A stretch of DNA of 64,000 bases from Lachnospiraceae bacterium (GTDB lineage: Bacteria > Bacillota > Clostridia > Lachnospirales > Lachnospiraceae): contig CAJTBO010000013.1 of NCBI GenBank assembly GCA_910573755.1, positions 48,550 through 112,549 on the forward strand, read 5' to 3'. The notes under the pieces are model-generated. The model was not told where the DNA came from and made no database searches. It saw only the letters and a list, made by a program, of their open reading frames with translations. Both the position numbers and the translations under genes were made by a program. Positions 34,189 through 42,042 of this stretch are shown here, piece by piece; within the stretch, counting starts at the first letter, position 1; each line of letters starts with the position of its first letter.

Positions 34189-34797
34189 ATGCTGACACAA
34201 AATGATATAACAATACTGAGCAAAATATTTTCTGGTTACGGCTATGTCATGACAACGGCACAGCTTACAAATGAAAAACTGTTTTATAGAGATATTCAAC
34301 GTATGCTGGAACAAGGATTGATTGAAAGAATAAAAAGGGGCTGTTACCATTGGGTGGAAGACTATGGGATGAGTGAGGTGGTTATTGTCAACCGCCTGTT
34401 CCCTGATGCAGTTCTTTGTATGGAAACAGCTCTTTTCTATTATAGATACAGTGACAGGAATCCCGCTGAATGGAATATTACCATTGACAAAAATACTTCC
34501 AGAAAGCGTACAAATATAGATTATCCTTTCATTAAGGCTTATCGGGTTGAGCCGGAGCTGCTTCCCATTGGAAAAACAAAAGGGAAAATTGACTTCCAAG
34601 AAGTTCATATTTATGACCGTGACCGTACCATTTGCGATGTGCTGAGGAATATGAATAAGATGGATAAAGAGATTTTTAATAAGGCAGTACAGGGCTATGT
34701 AAAAGACCAGAAAAAAAATATTCCGAACCTTATGCAGTACGCAAAGGCTTTGCGGGTGCAAAAGCGTGTAAAGGATTTGATTGGAGTGTGGTTGTAA
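34189..34797 (+). CDS. abiEi: AbiEi-type antitoxin / transcriptional regulator
   Basis: 202 residues. It starts at the ATG behind GGAGGAGGAA; an earlier in-frame ATG overlaps that site. The N-terminal winged helix (ILSKIFSGYGYVMTTAQLTN, IERIKRGCYHWV) and the C-terminal domain (FIKAYRVEPELL, IYDRDRTICDVLRNMNKMDK) match the AbiEi antitoxin family of type IV toxin-antitoxin and abortive-infection systems. It overlaps the toxin gene by one base (TAATG). It neutralises AbiEii and represses the operon. On this element the pair could stabilise it or defend against phage. Confidence 0.9.
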   Translation: MLTQNDITILSKIFSGYGYVMTTAQLTNEKLFYRDIQRMLEQGLIERIKRGCYHWVEDYGMSEVVIVNRLFPDAVLCMETALFYYRYSDRNPAEWNITIDKNTSRKRTNIDYPFIKAYRVEPELLPIGKTKGKIDFQEVHIYDRDRTICDVLRNMNKMDKEIFNKAVQGYVKDQKKNIPNLMQYAKALRVQKRVKDLIGVWL

Positions 34798-35729
34798 TGG
34801 CAGATAAGGCGGCATCCGTTCTTGCGAAATTGAAAAACAAAGCTAAGATTTCCGGAATTAGCTATCAACAGTGTTTGCAGTTGTTTATGCAGGAGGAATT
34901 TTTGCGGAAACTTTCAAAATCTGGTTATGAAGACAATCTTATTCTGAAAGGCGGATTGTTCATCTATACGCTTACTAATTTTGAAAGCCGCGCAACGATA
35001 GATGTTGATTTCCTGCTTCGTGGATTTTCCAATTCCATAGAAGATGTAAAAAGTATGATTGGTAAGATTATTGAGACATCAACAGGAAATGACTTTGTTT
35101 CCATGACAGCAAAGGGATTTGAAGAAATTTCCCCGCAGAGGAAATACCATGGCATCAGCACTCAAATTATCGGTCAGATAAAAAATGTCCGTGTGCCATT
35201 TAATGTTGATATTGGTGTGGGAGATATTATTGTGCCGAAAGCGGAGGAAAGGAGAATCAATACACAGCTTCCAGATTTTGAAAAGCCAGTGATAAAAACT
35301 TATTCTTTGGAAAGTACGATAGCAGAGAAATTTGACGCTATCTTGCAGCGATTTGAATTGACTGGCAGGATGAAAGACTTTTACGATATATATTATCTGG
35401 CAAGAACATTTGATTTTGAGGGAGCGAAGCTGCGGGCGGCAATTTTTGAAACATTGAAGAAAAGAGAAACACCTTATGACAGAGATAGCTTTAAGCGTAT
35501 TCTGGCACTTTCCGAAGATGAAGATATGCAGAAGCGGTGGAGATATTTTTTGAAAAATATTAAAGATGTTTCGCTTGAATTTGGGGTAGTAATTGTGGAG
35601 ATTCAGACTTTCATTGAGCCTGTGTTTGATGCGATAGTGGATGAGGGAGAATGGGATAAAGAATGGAACAGCAATTCAGGCACATGGTTGGATTTGAAAG
35701 GAGGTATCGAAAGTGACAAGAGCAGTTAA
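34797..35729 (+). CDS. abiEii: AbiEii-type nucleotidyltransferase toxin
   Basis: 310 residues. The nucleotidyltransferase core is LILKGGLFIYTLTNFESRAT IDVDF: the GG...DxD signature that binds nucleotide and metal. It is followed by NVDIGVGD (third acidic residue) and ETPIAEKFDA-like TYSLESTIAEKFDAIL, and FYDIYYLARTFDF, all hallmarks of AbiEii/MenT-type toxins that stop growth by transferring nucleotides to RNA. Start at ATG 34797, overlapping the antitoxin stop. The catalytic motifs look intact. Confidence 0.9.
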   Translation: MADKAASVLAKLKNKAKISGISYQQCLQLFMQEEFLRKLSKSGYEDNLILKGGLFIYTLTNFESRATIDVDFLLRGFSNSIEDVKSMIGKIIETSTGNDFVSMTAKGFEEISPQRKYHGISTQIIGQIKNVRVPFNVDIGVGDIIVPKAEERRINTQLPDFEKPVIKTYSLESTIAEKFDAILQRFELTGRMKDFYDIYYLARTFDFEGAKLRAAIFETLKKRETPYDRDSFKRILALSEDEDMQKRWRYFLKNIKDVSLEFGVVIVEIQTFIEPVFDAIVDEGEWDKEWNSNSGTWLDLKGGIESDKSS

Positions 35730-35943
35730 TGATGCAACACTAACCAAAGCCGGCGACATTTATCAATATCTAAATGCTTTAAAAGATTGCTTTGATAAGA
35801 CCCGTGACAGGATTAGGGAAGATACAGTATTGATAAATTATCTATTGTACTGCCCGAAATGCAAGCAGGAAACATTGATTGAAGCGAAAAATTTAAAAAT
35901 AGCAGTCATCAAAGAGCCAGACACACAGATGCAGAGCCGATGA
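35713..35943 (+). CDS. Chimeric small protein with Cys-rich KTR C-terminus
   Basis: 76 residues overlapping the toxin gene by 17 bp. The C-terminal part, KTRDRIREDTVLINYLLYCP, KCKQETLIEAKNLKIAVIKE, matches the small cysteine-rich KTR proteins carried by Tn916/Tn1549-like elements. The usual N-terminal CPxCG pair of that family is replaced by VNDATLTKAGDIYQYLNALK DCFD, so only one zinc-knuckle half (CPKC) remains. Probably a fusion of an AbiE-downstream ORF with a KTR fragment; it may be non-functional. Confidence 0.65.
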   Translation: MTRAVNDATLTKAGDIYQYLNALKDCFDKTRDRIREDTVLINYLLYCPKCKQETLIEAKNLKIAVIKEPDTQMQSR

Positions 35944-35976
35944 ACTTGTGGGAAAACCTCACAGCTCATCGGCTCT
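35933..35976 (+). terminator. Intrinsic terminator after the AbiE block
   Basis: AGAGCCGATGA and TCATCGGCTCT pair perfectly (11 bp) and CTTGTGGG/CCTCACAG extend the stem, followed by GTTTGTT. It separates the AbiE operon from the converging MATE gene. Confidence 0.85.
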
Positions 35977-35998
35977 GTTTGTTAGAAAGAAAAGATAT

Positions 35999-37402
35999 TT
36001 AGTTGTTTGGGCTTATTTCAGCAGTTTTTCTCTGCATCTCATTCAGCTTTTTGTGGAGCGGTATCGCTATGAATACCGTTATGACTGCGGAAAGCACATC
36101 GGCAATCGGCTGGGCATACATAATTCCATTTAGCCCCCAGACAATCGGAAGAAGCAGGATAGCGGGGATAAAGCAAATCCCCTGCCTGCAAGCTCCGAGG
36201 ATAAAACCCTCTCTGCCTTTTCCCAAAGCAAGGAACAGGGACGAATACACCGTATAAAACCCAAAGAGCATAATGGAAATGCCGTTTGCCCTCAAAGACG
36301 CCGCCCCGATGCGAATCATCTCGGTATCACCCTTTGTGAATTGGGAAACGATAGCCGTAGGGAACAGAGCCAGTATCACACCGAAAATCACACAGAAAGC
36401 TGTTGACCAGAGAATGGAAGTCTTGATTGCTTCGTGCAGACGGTCAAACTTCTTCGCTCCGTAACTGTACCCCGCAATGGGCTGAAAGCCTTTGATGAAC
36501 CCGAATACGGACAAGCTGCCCATTGAGATAAGGCGGGTGACAACGCCCATGCCTGCAATGGCAGAGTCCCCGTAATCGCCAGCGGCATTGTTGATTAAGG
36601 AAATGGACACACTCGTTAAAATCTGGAATACCAATGTCGGGATGCCGATTTTGAAAATCTCAGACATGGTTTCTTTTGTATATGTGCAGTCCTTAACCCG
36701 AAAATGGAATACGCTTTTTTTCCGAAAAATATAGGTCAGATATACGCAGGTTGAAACGATTTGTGAGATTGCAGTCGCTATCGCCGCTCCTGCCACGCCT
36801 AAATCAAACAGATAGATAAACAGCGGGTCTAAGGCGATATTGAGTACCGCACCCGTCAACAAAGCACACATGGTTGTTTTAGCAGCTCCCTCGCTAGTCA
36901 CAATGTTATTCATCGTGACATTGAATACATTGAAGATGCAGGAAACAATGTAAATGCCCGCGTATGTGGCGGCAAAGGGGAGGATGCTGTCGGTTGCCCC
37001 CAAAAGCTTCAGTATGGGATGCAGGAACACCATAGAAATGATAATGATGACTGCCCCAACGGATACGCTGCTGTACAGAGCGGTACTTGCTACTTTATCC
37101 GCATTTTCCTTATCCCCACGACCTAACAATCGGGAAAGGTAAGAAGCCGCACCGTTTCCGAACAGCAGACCAAGACCGACAACGACCTGTCCGAGCGGAT
37201 AGACCACGGAGATTGCCCCCATCTGGCTCTCCCCCAGCCCGCCGACAAAATAAGCGTCAACAAGGTTGTAGAAAGCATTTACCAACATGCCAATCATTGT
37301 TGGGATGCCCATTGCTAAAAGTGCTTTTGGTATGGATGTGCTGCCGAGCAGCTCCATCTTTTGGAGAGCACGTTTTGTAGTTGCTCTTTTTTGACTGTTC
37401 AT
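35999..37402 (-). CDS. MATE-family efflux pump 1
   Basis: 467 residues, twelve hydrophobic helices in two homologous halves. Family features include IPTMIGMLVNAFYNLVDAYF in helix 1-2, GNGAASYLSRLLGRGDKENA, and QPIAGYSYGAKKFDRL at the start of the second half. It exports cationic drugs or metabolites using a Na+ or H+ gradient (family knowledge). It is divergent from a PadR gene, with its promoter spacer filled by a palindrome, so PadR repression is very likely. Confidence 0.95.
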   Translation of the reverse strand: MNSQKRATTKRALQKMELLGSTSIPKALLAMGIPTMIGMLVNAFYNLVDAYFVGGLGESQMGAISVVYPLGQVVVGLGLLFGNGAASYLSRLLGRGDKENADKVASTALYSSVSVGAVIIIISMVFLHPILKLLGATDSILPFAATYAGIYIVSCIFNVFNVTMNNIVTSEGAAKTTMCALLTGAVLNIALDPLFIYLFDLGVAGAAIATAISQIVSTCVYLTYIFRKKSVFHFRVKDCTYTKETMSEIFKIGIPTLVFQILTSVSISLINNAAGDYGDSAIAGMGVVTRLISMGSLSVFGFIKGFQPIAGYSYGAKKFDRLHEAIKTSILWSTAFCVIFGVILALFPTAIVSQFTKGDTEMIRIGAASLRANGISIMLFGFYTVYSSLFLALGKGREGFILGACRQGICFIPAILLLPIVWGLNGIMYAQPIADVLSAVITVFIAIPLHKKLNEMQRKTAEISPNN

Positions 37403-37418
37403 TTTGAACTCCTTTCTC

Positions 37419-37504
37419 TTGACAAATACTGTTGATTATACTACTATAAAATATAGTAGTTGCGTTGCGGGGATTATAATACTATAACTTATAGTAGTTG
37501 TCAA
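37419..37504. promoter_or_regulatory. Back-to-back MATE and padR promoters with PadR-type palindromes
   Basis: Plus strand: TTGACA (37419-37424), 17 bases, TACTAT for padR. Minus strand: TTGACA (complement of 37499-37504), 17 bases, TATTAT (complement of 37476-37481) for the MATE gene. Palindrome 1 is ACTACTATA-AAA-TATAGTAGT (37440-37460), covering the padR -10. Palindrome 2 is ACTATAACTTATAGT (37481-37495), filling the MATE spacer. The half-site ACTATAA/TTATAGT is shared, as expected for one repressor on both promoters. Confidence 0.85.
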
Positions 37505-37525
37505 TAGAAAAAGGAGGGATTTTAA

Positions 37526-38053
37526 ATGGCAACCATTGACTTGATTGTATTGGGAATGTTGAAACGGGAATCCTTGAGTGCATACGATATTCAGAAACTG
37601 GTGGAATACCGCAACATTTCAAAGTGGGTAAAAATCAGCACACCATCCATCTATAAAAAGGTTATCCAGTTGGAAGAAAAGGGGCTTATCACAAGCCGCG
37701 CGGAGAAACAGGGAAAAATGCCCGAAAAGGCGGTATATTCCTTGACGGATGCAGGAAATGAGGAATTTGAGAAACTGATGCTTGAAATATCCTGCAAGCC
37801 GATTAACATATTCTTGGATTTTAATGCGGTTATCGTTAATTTAGAAAGTATGGAAAAGGAACAGCAGAGGGAATGTCTGGATAACATTGAGAGCAATATC
37901 AATGTGCTGAAATCCTATCTTGAGGAGAACATGGACTTAAAAGAAAACGCCCCCGATGTTCCTGCTGCGGGCATGGCGGTTCTGCATCAGCAATTTCGAT
38001 TAGTGCAGGCAATCGAAGAATGGATAAGGGCATTGAAAGAAGAACTGCTGTAA
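37526..38053 (+). CDS. PadR-family transcriptional regulator
   Basis: 175 residues. The winged helix is IDLIVLGMLKRESLSAYDIQ, then ISTPSIYKKVIQLEEKGLIT and AVYSLTDAGNEEFEK, followed by the Vir_act_alpha_C helical dimerisation domain. AAAGGAGG precedes the ATG. It probably represses the divergent MATE pump and itself through the two palindromes, and may be induced by pump substrates. Confidence 0.94.
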   Translation: MATIDLIVLGMLKRESLSAYDIQKLVEYRNISKWVKISTPSIYKKVIQLEEKGLITSRAEKQGKMPEKAVYSLTDAGNEEFEKLMLEISCKPINIFLDFNAVIVNLESMEKEQQRECLDNIESNINVLKSYLEENMDLKENAPDVPAAGMAVLHQQFRLVQAIEEWIRALKEELL

Positions 38054-38091
38054 ATGTAGATAATTAAAAATATAGCAAGAATGATGAAAAG

Positions 38092-38961
38092 ATGGATTTA
38101 GATATGGTGGCATCGGCACTGCACTATTCCAAATACCATCTGCATCGGATTTTTACAAAGACCGTCGGCTTGACTATCCACGACTACGCAAAACGGCGGC
38201 AGCTTACAGAAGCGGCAAAACTTTTGGCGTTTTCTGCAAAACCGATTATCGAGATTGCCCTTATGAGCGGATATGAAAGCCAGCAGGCATTTACGGATAT
38301 TTTTAAGGCGATGTATAAGACTTCCCCTGCGGAATTTCGGGAAACGGAAAATTTTTACCCGTTACAGCTTGAAATCTATCTGAAGGAGGAGCTTGTAAAA
38401 ATGGATTTGACAAAAGACAATATTAAATTTGCCACGCCCGAAGATGCGGATGACTGGATGGAACTGGTAAGCCTTACGATTGACGGCTATCCATGTCTGG
38501 ATAAGGAGGATTACGCCGCAAACCTGCATCAGTATATTGCGGATAAAAAGGCTTTGATTTTACGGGATGACGATATGGCTATTGGCGTGATGGGTTTTTC
38601 GCAAGGCACAGGCAGCATAGACTTTCTGGCTGTCCATCCGCAGTATCGGCATCTCGGCATTACAAAGCTGTTCCTTGATAAGCTGGCAGAGGAATTGCTT
38701 TGCGGGAAAGAGATTACGTTGACAACATACCGTGCCGGCGATAAGGCAGATACGGGCTGGCGGGAAGAATACCGACGTCTTGGATTTGCAGAACGGGAAC
38801 TGCTTGTGGAATATGGCTACCCGACGCAGTGTTTCGTGCTTCCACCGAAAAACAAGGAGGAAATACCGCAAGGGTATACCTCTATGCCCGAAAACACGGG
38901 CAGGAAAGGGGAAACAAGGAATGACCGAAACACAGAAAAACCCGTTGGCAGAGAGCTTTAA
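38092..38961 (+). CDS. AraC HTH-GNAT acetyltransferase fusion, N-terminally shortened
   Basis: 289 residues. Residues 1-85 carry the AraC DNA-binding domain (YSKYHLHRIFTKTVGLTIHD, PIIEIALMSGYESQQAFTDI, TSPAEFRE), but the first ~15 residues of helix 1 are missing, because a stop codon lies just upstream in frame. Residues ~105-260 form a GNAT domain (IDFLAVHPQYRHLGITKLFL acetyl-CoA loop). Such fusions regulate neighbouring efflux genes. The 3' end overlaps the second MATE gene by 41 bp. Function may be impaired by the lost helix. Confidence 0.8.
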   Translation: MDLDMVASALHYSKYHLHRIFTKTVGLTIHDYAKRRQLTEAAKLLAFSAKPIIEIALMSGYESQQAFTDIFKAMYKTSPAEFRETENFYPLQLEIYLKEELVKMDLTKDNIKFATPEDADDWMELVSLTIDGYPCLDKEDYAANLHQYIADKKALILRDDDMAIGVMGFSQGTGSIDFLAVHPQYRHLGITKLFLDKLAEELLCGKEITLTTYRAGDKADTGWREEYRRLGFAERELLVEYGYPTQCFVLPPKNKEEIPQGYTSMPENTGRKGETRNDRNTEKPVGREL

Positions 38962-40261
38962 CGCCCTATCCCTTATCCGATTTGCTTTCCCAAGCATAGT
39001 GATGATGCTGTTTATGGGATTATACACCATTGTGGACACGATTTTCGTCGCACGGTTTGTAGACACGAACGCTTTGTCGTCCGTCAATATCGTCTGCCCC
39101 GTCATCAATCTGATTGTCGGTCTGGGGACGATGCTTGCGACAGGCGGCAGTGCGGTTGTTGCGAAGAAAATGGGGAATGGAAACATAAGGGAAGCCCGAA
39201 GCAATTTCACGTTGATCGTCGTGACCGGTGCGGTTATCGGTCTGCTGATTACAGCGGCAGGGCTTTTCTTTTTGGATGAAATTATCTGGGGATTGGGGGC
39301 AAGTAAAGTATTGTTCCCATATTGCAGGGATTATCTGACGATACAGCTCATTTTCGCTGCTTTTAACATGATGCAGGTGCTATATCAGAATCTGTTTGTG
39401 ACGGCGGGGAAGCCGACATTAGGTTTAGCACTTGCTGTTCTGGCGGGGATTGCCAATATTGTTTTTGATTATGTTTTTATCGTTTTACTGCAAACGGGAA
39501 TCAAGGGAGCTGCCATTGGGACAGGCATCGGATATATGATACCGACAATTATCGGTACAATATTTTTTATGATGAAAAAAAGTGATCTGCACTTTTGCAA
39601 ACCTGACATGAACGCATCTGTTCTGCTGAAAAGCTGTTCCAACGGTGTGTCGGAACTGGTAAGCCAGTGTTCGACTGCCATAACTACATTTCTGTTTAAT
39701 GTAACAATGATGAAGCTATTAGGTGAGGACGGCGTAGCTGCGATTACGGTACTCATTTATTCGCAGTTCCTCTTAACAACGCTTTATATTGGCTTTTCTA
39801 TGGGAACAGCCCCCGTCGTAAGCTACAATTATGGGAGCGGGAATGTAAAACAGCTAAAAAGGACAGTGCGTATTTGTTTCTGCTTTATAGCGGGGATTTC
39901 CATATTTGTATTTTTATTTTCCATGCTTGGCGGAGAAGGCATTGCAAAGGTATTTGCGGAGAACAACAGGAATGTTTTTGAGATTACAAAGAATGGATTT
40001 ATCATTTTTTCATTCAGTTTTTTATTCTCCGGATGCAATATTTTTTCATCCGCATTATTTACGGCATTATCCAATGGGAAAGCGTCTGCAGCCATATCTT
40101 TCCTGCGGACGTTTGGATTTATTACGGTGTTCCTTTTGGTATTGCCGAGATTTTTAGAGGTGGCAGGCGTATGGCTTGCAGTCCCGCTTGCGGAACTGTT
40201 CACGCTTATGCTGACGATATATCTGCTATGCAGGCATCGAAAACAGTACAATTATTTTTGA
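38921..40261 (+). CDS. MATE-family efflux pump 2
   Basis: 446 residues. Start at the ATG behind AAGGGGAAACAAGGA, inside the end of the AraC-GNAT gene, giving coupling. Twelve helices; IRFAFPSIVMMLFMGLYTIV, ATGGSAVVAKKMGNGNIREA and TAPVVSYNYGSGNVKQLKRT mark the two MATE halves. Distinct in sequence from pump 1 on the same element. Two multidrug pumps with separate regulators suggest the element provides resistance as a selectable trait. Confidence 0.94.
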   Translation: MTETQKNPLAESFNALSLIRFAFPSIVMMLFMGLYTIVDTIFVARFVDTNALSSVNIVCPVINLIVGLGTMLATGGSAVVAKKMGNGNIREARSNFTLIVVTGAVIGLLITAAGLFFLDEIIWGLGASKVLFPYCRDYLTIQLIFAAFNMMQVLYQNLFVTAGKPTLGLALAVLAGIANIVFDYVFIVLLQTGIKGAAIGTGIGYMIPTIIGTIFFMMKKSDLHFCKPDMNASVLLKSCSNGVSELVSQCSTAITTFLFNVTMMKLLGEDGVAAITVLIYSQFLLTTLYIGFSMGTAPVVSYNYGSGNVKQLKRTVRICFCFIAGISIFVFLFSMLGGEGIAKVFAENNRNVFEITKNGFIIFSFSFLFSGCNIFSSALFTALSNGKASAAISFLRTFGFITVFLLVLPRFLEVAGVWLAVPLAELFTLMLTIYLLCRHRKQYNYF

Positions 40262-40385
40262 AAGAAAGGCAGGCAGGAAATCGAAACAGAGAGAATGGAT
40301 ATTATGCCCTGTCTGCGGGAGCAAAACCCGCAGCAGAATTAGGGAGGATACTATTCTGTGATTTTGCCGGGCAAAAAAATAGGAT

Positions 40386-40415
40386 TTGACAAACTGCTGG
40401 CATTCATGCTAGAAT
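40386..40415 (+). promoter_or_regulatory. Promoter of the ABC-F leader
   Basis: TTGACA (40386-40391), 18 bases, TAGAAT (40410-40415) with an extended TGC just before it. A near-consensus vegetative promoter reading into the leader ORF and terminators. Confidence 0.75.
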
Positions 40416-40447
40416 TATCTGCATTAATTTTTAAGGAGAACAGTTTC

Positions 40448-40546
40448 ATGAGCTTTTACATCACAAACGAACTTCCGCCTAAAAAGAAAATCAGCTCTGT
40501 ACAATCAAATCCGATGAAACATTGTACAGAGTATAGCGTAATATAA
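40448..40546 (+). CDS. Leader peptide 1 (32 residues) of the ABC-F attenuator
   Basis: AAGGAGA eight bases upstream, ATG, then MSFYITNELPPKKKISSVQS, NPMKHCTEYSVI, stop. Within it CTCTGTACAAT (40495) and ATTGTACAGAG (40521) form a perfect 11-bp hairpin, while CCGATGAAA in its loop can pair instead with TTTCATCGG at 40557. Alternative folds tied to ribosome stalling on a short ORF are how drug-inducible ABC-F and erm genes are controlled (family knowledge). Confidence 0.6.
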   Translation: MSFYITNELPPKKKISSVQSNPMKHCTEYSVI

Positions 40547-40594
40547 CACGTTAGGATTTCATCGGGAAATACGGCAACATATGAGAGGGATTTT

Positions 40595-40669
40595 ATGTCT
40601 TTTTCATATATTGTTTCTTTTCCCGTACAAATTTGTGTGCGCAGGCTATGGACAGTGTTTTGTCCGTAG
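40595..40669 (+). CDS. Leader peptide 2 (24 residues)
   Basis: GAGGGA precedes ATG, giving MSFSYIVSFPVQICVRRLWT, VFCP, with the TAG inside the first terminator stem. A ribosome stalled on it could block that stem. Existence is inferred from position, ribosome site and overlap. Confidence 0.4.
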   Translation: MSFSYIVSFPVQICVRRLWTVFCP

Positions 40670-40675
40670 CCTTTT
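40644..40675 (+). terminator. Leader terminator 1
   Basis: GGCTATGGACA pairs with TGTCCGTAGCC (one G-T position), loop of six, then CTTTTGTTG. It overlaps the end of leader peptide 2, the usual arrangement of an attenuator. Confidence 0.75.
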
Positions 40676-40721
40676 GTTGTATATAGGCTGTTTCCTGCAA
40701 GCAATTTGCAATGGAACAGAT

Positions 40722-40768
40722 ACAGCAGAAGGCATGATACCAAGAGTATCTGACTTCTGCTGTTTTTT
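40722..40768 (+). terminator. Leader terminator 2
   Basis: ACAGCAGAAG (40722-40731) pairs with CTTCTGCTGT (40754-40763), with an inner GATAC/GTATC stem and a T6 tract. A textbook intrinsic terminator 140 bases before the ABC-F start codon. Confidence 0.85.
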
Positions 40769-40907
40769 GCGCGTAAGGCATAAGCCAGGCTGGAATGCTT
40801 GCATTCCAATTTGGCGCCGCCCGCGAACCGTGGGTAACTTGCATAAGCATGTTTCTCAGGGTTGCCCATTTGGAAAAATCAGACAGGAAAAAGAGAGGAA
40901 AATGATT

Positions 40908-41368
40908 ATGAGTTTATTAGAAGTTACAGGATTAACACATTCTTTTGGTTAAGCGGGAGTTTCCGTTTTTCGGAGCAGGTAAAGATCGGGTATTTTGAGC
41001 AGGAGCCGGCATGGGCGGATATAGAAAAAACGCCCATTCAGATTGTTTCCGATGCCTGCTCATCGCTTACGATAAAAGACGTGAGAAGACGTCTCGCAGA
41101 CTGCGGCATCTCAAGCAAACACGCCATGCAGGAAATCGGGACTTTGAGCGGAGGAGAACAGGCAAAGGTTAAAATATGCCTGATCATGATGAAGCCGTGC
41201 AATTTCCTTATCATGGACGAGCCGACAAACCATCTTGATGCGCTTGCGAAAGAATCATTGAAAACCGCCCTGGAGGAATTTGAGGGGACAGTGCTGTTAG
41301 TATCGCATGAGGAAGCGTTTTACCGGGAATGGACGCAGAAAGTGATAAACATAGAAAAGAAAATATAG
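40908..41368 (+). pseudogene. ABC-F ribosomal-protection-type ATPase, internally deleted
   Basis: The first 14 codons MSLLEVTGLTHSFG are the typical ABC-F start, then a stop. The sequence resumes in another frame at VKIGYFEQEPAWADIEKTP and continues through LSGGEQAKVKICLIMMKPCN, FLIMDEPTNHLDALAKESLK and VLLVSHEEAFYREW to a natural stop. Walker A of both domains and the interdomain linker (roughly 330 residues) are lost. The gene is dead although its promoter, leader ORFs and attenuators remain. Intact relatives confer macrolide, lincosamide or pleuromutilin resistance. Confidence 0.88.
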
Positions 41369-41716
41369 GTCAAAGGCACATTTTTAAATAGTGCCGGAGG
41401 TAAGGGGAAGCCCGCCGGATAAAAAAACAGCGTTTGATGGGCTGCTTTGCCATGCCAAGAATAAAAGTCCTTCCAAACCTGCATATGGGAACTCTTGACA
41501 AGCGTTTTCTTCCTGCAATGGACAAAGCGTTGGCAATCAGTATTGGTTTAAACGGATATTCGCAATGCCCGATGAAGCAGGGCAGGCTTTTGGCTTCCTT
41601 ACCTGCTCATGAATGTTGTCCGCTGCATGATGACAGCGTTCAAAAAAAGGATTAGCCCCCTCGTTATATGGTACAATCATTCGCTCATACATTGAGAATG
41701 AGGGAGGTGCTGCCTG

Positions 41717-41902
41717 TTGGAGCATAGAGAATTTAGGTATGTTGGCGGGCCTGTTCCGGAATTGGATGAGCAGGAACACGCAGCATTTCTTATGAATTTT
41801 CAAAGGTCAATCCTTTTATCATTAGAAAAACGGAATCTGTTGACCGCATCACAGCGGGAACGCTGCCTGCTTGAGCTTGAAAAACAATATCGTCTAAATT
41901 AG
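41717..41902 (+). CDS. Small conserved-looking protein upstream of the recombinase (TTG start)
   Basis: 61 residues. The TTG follows GGGAGGTGCTGCCTG. The sequence EHREFRYVGGPVPELDEQEH, then FQRSILLSLEKRNLLTASQR, ERCLLELEKQYRLN is mostly helical, with a SHOCT-like C-terminal helical hairpin. A terminator follows, then the recombinase gene. Small ORFs like this often accompany large serine recombinases and may act as directionality helpers; that is speculation. The 348 bases before it (41369-41716) hold only scraps and a TATGGTACAAT promoter-like word. Confidence 0.6.
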   Translation: MEHREFRYVGGPVPELDEQEHAAFLMNFQRSILLSLEKRNLLTASQRERCLLELEKQYRLN

Positions 41903-41909
41903 AAAAAGC

Positions 41910-41938
41910 AACGTCAGGCATAACCGCTTGACGTTTTT
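41910..41938 (+). terminator. Intrinsic terminator before the recombinase gene
   Basis: AACGTCA pairs with TGACGTT, with a 12-base loop and a run of Ts. It insulates the recombinase from upstream transcription, so the recombinase depends on its own promoter. Confidence 0.75.
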
Positions 41939-41941
41939 ACA

Positions 41942-42002
41942 TAGTCAAGTGTGAAAATTACAAATTTGCACATTCGACATACCATTTTCAATTGACTATA
42001 CT
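41942..42002 (+). promoter_or_regulatory. Recombinase promoter with flanking inverted repeat
   Basis: TCGACA (41974-41979), 17 bases, TATACT (41997-42002) matches a vegetative sigma-A promoter well. TAGTCAA (41942-41948) and TTGACTA (41992-41998) are perfect inverted copies around it, the second overlapping the -10: a candidate repressor site. A weaker sigma-K-like reading (ACA, 15 bases, CATACCATT at 41978) overlaps the same DNA. Confidence 0.6.
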
Positions 42003-42042
42003 GAAAATACGGCAAGGGATTGTCGGGAAAGGAGATATTCTT

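Noticed and set aside
33988..34815. Minus-strand open frame (275 codons) opposite abiEi
   Set aside because: Antisense to a well-supported antitoxin gene; rich in His/Phe/Ile runs and without a ribosome site.
41960..41986. Sigma-K promoter for the recombinase (ACA-15-CATACCATT)
   Set aside because: The -10 departs from CATAnnnTA at the last position and a better sigma-A promoter overlaps it. Kept only as a note.
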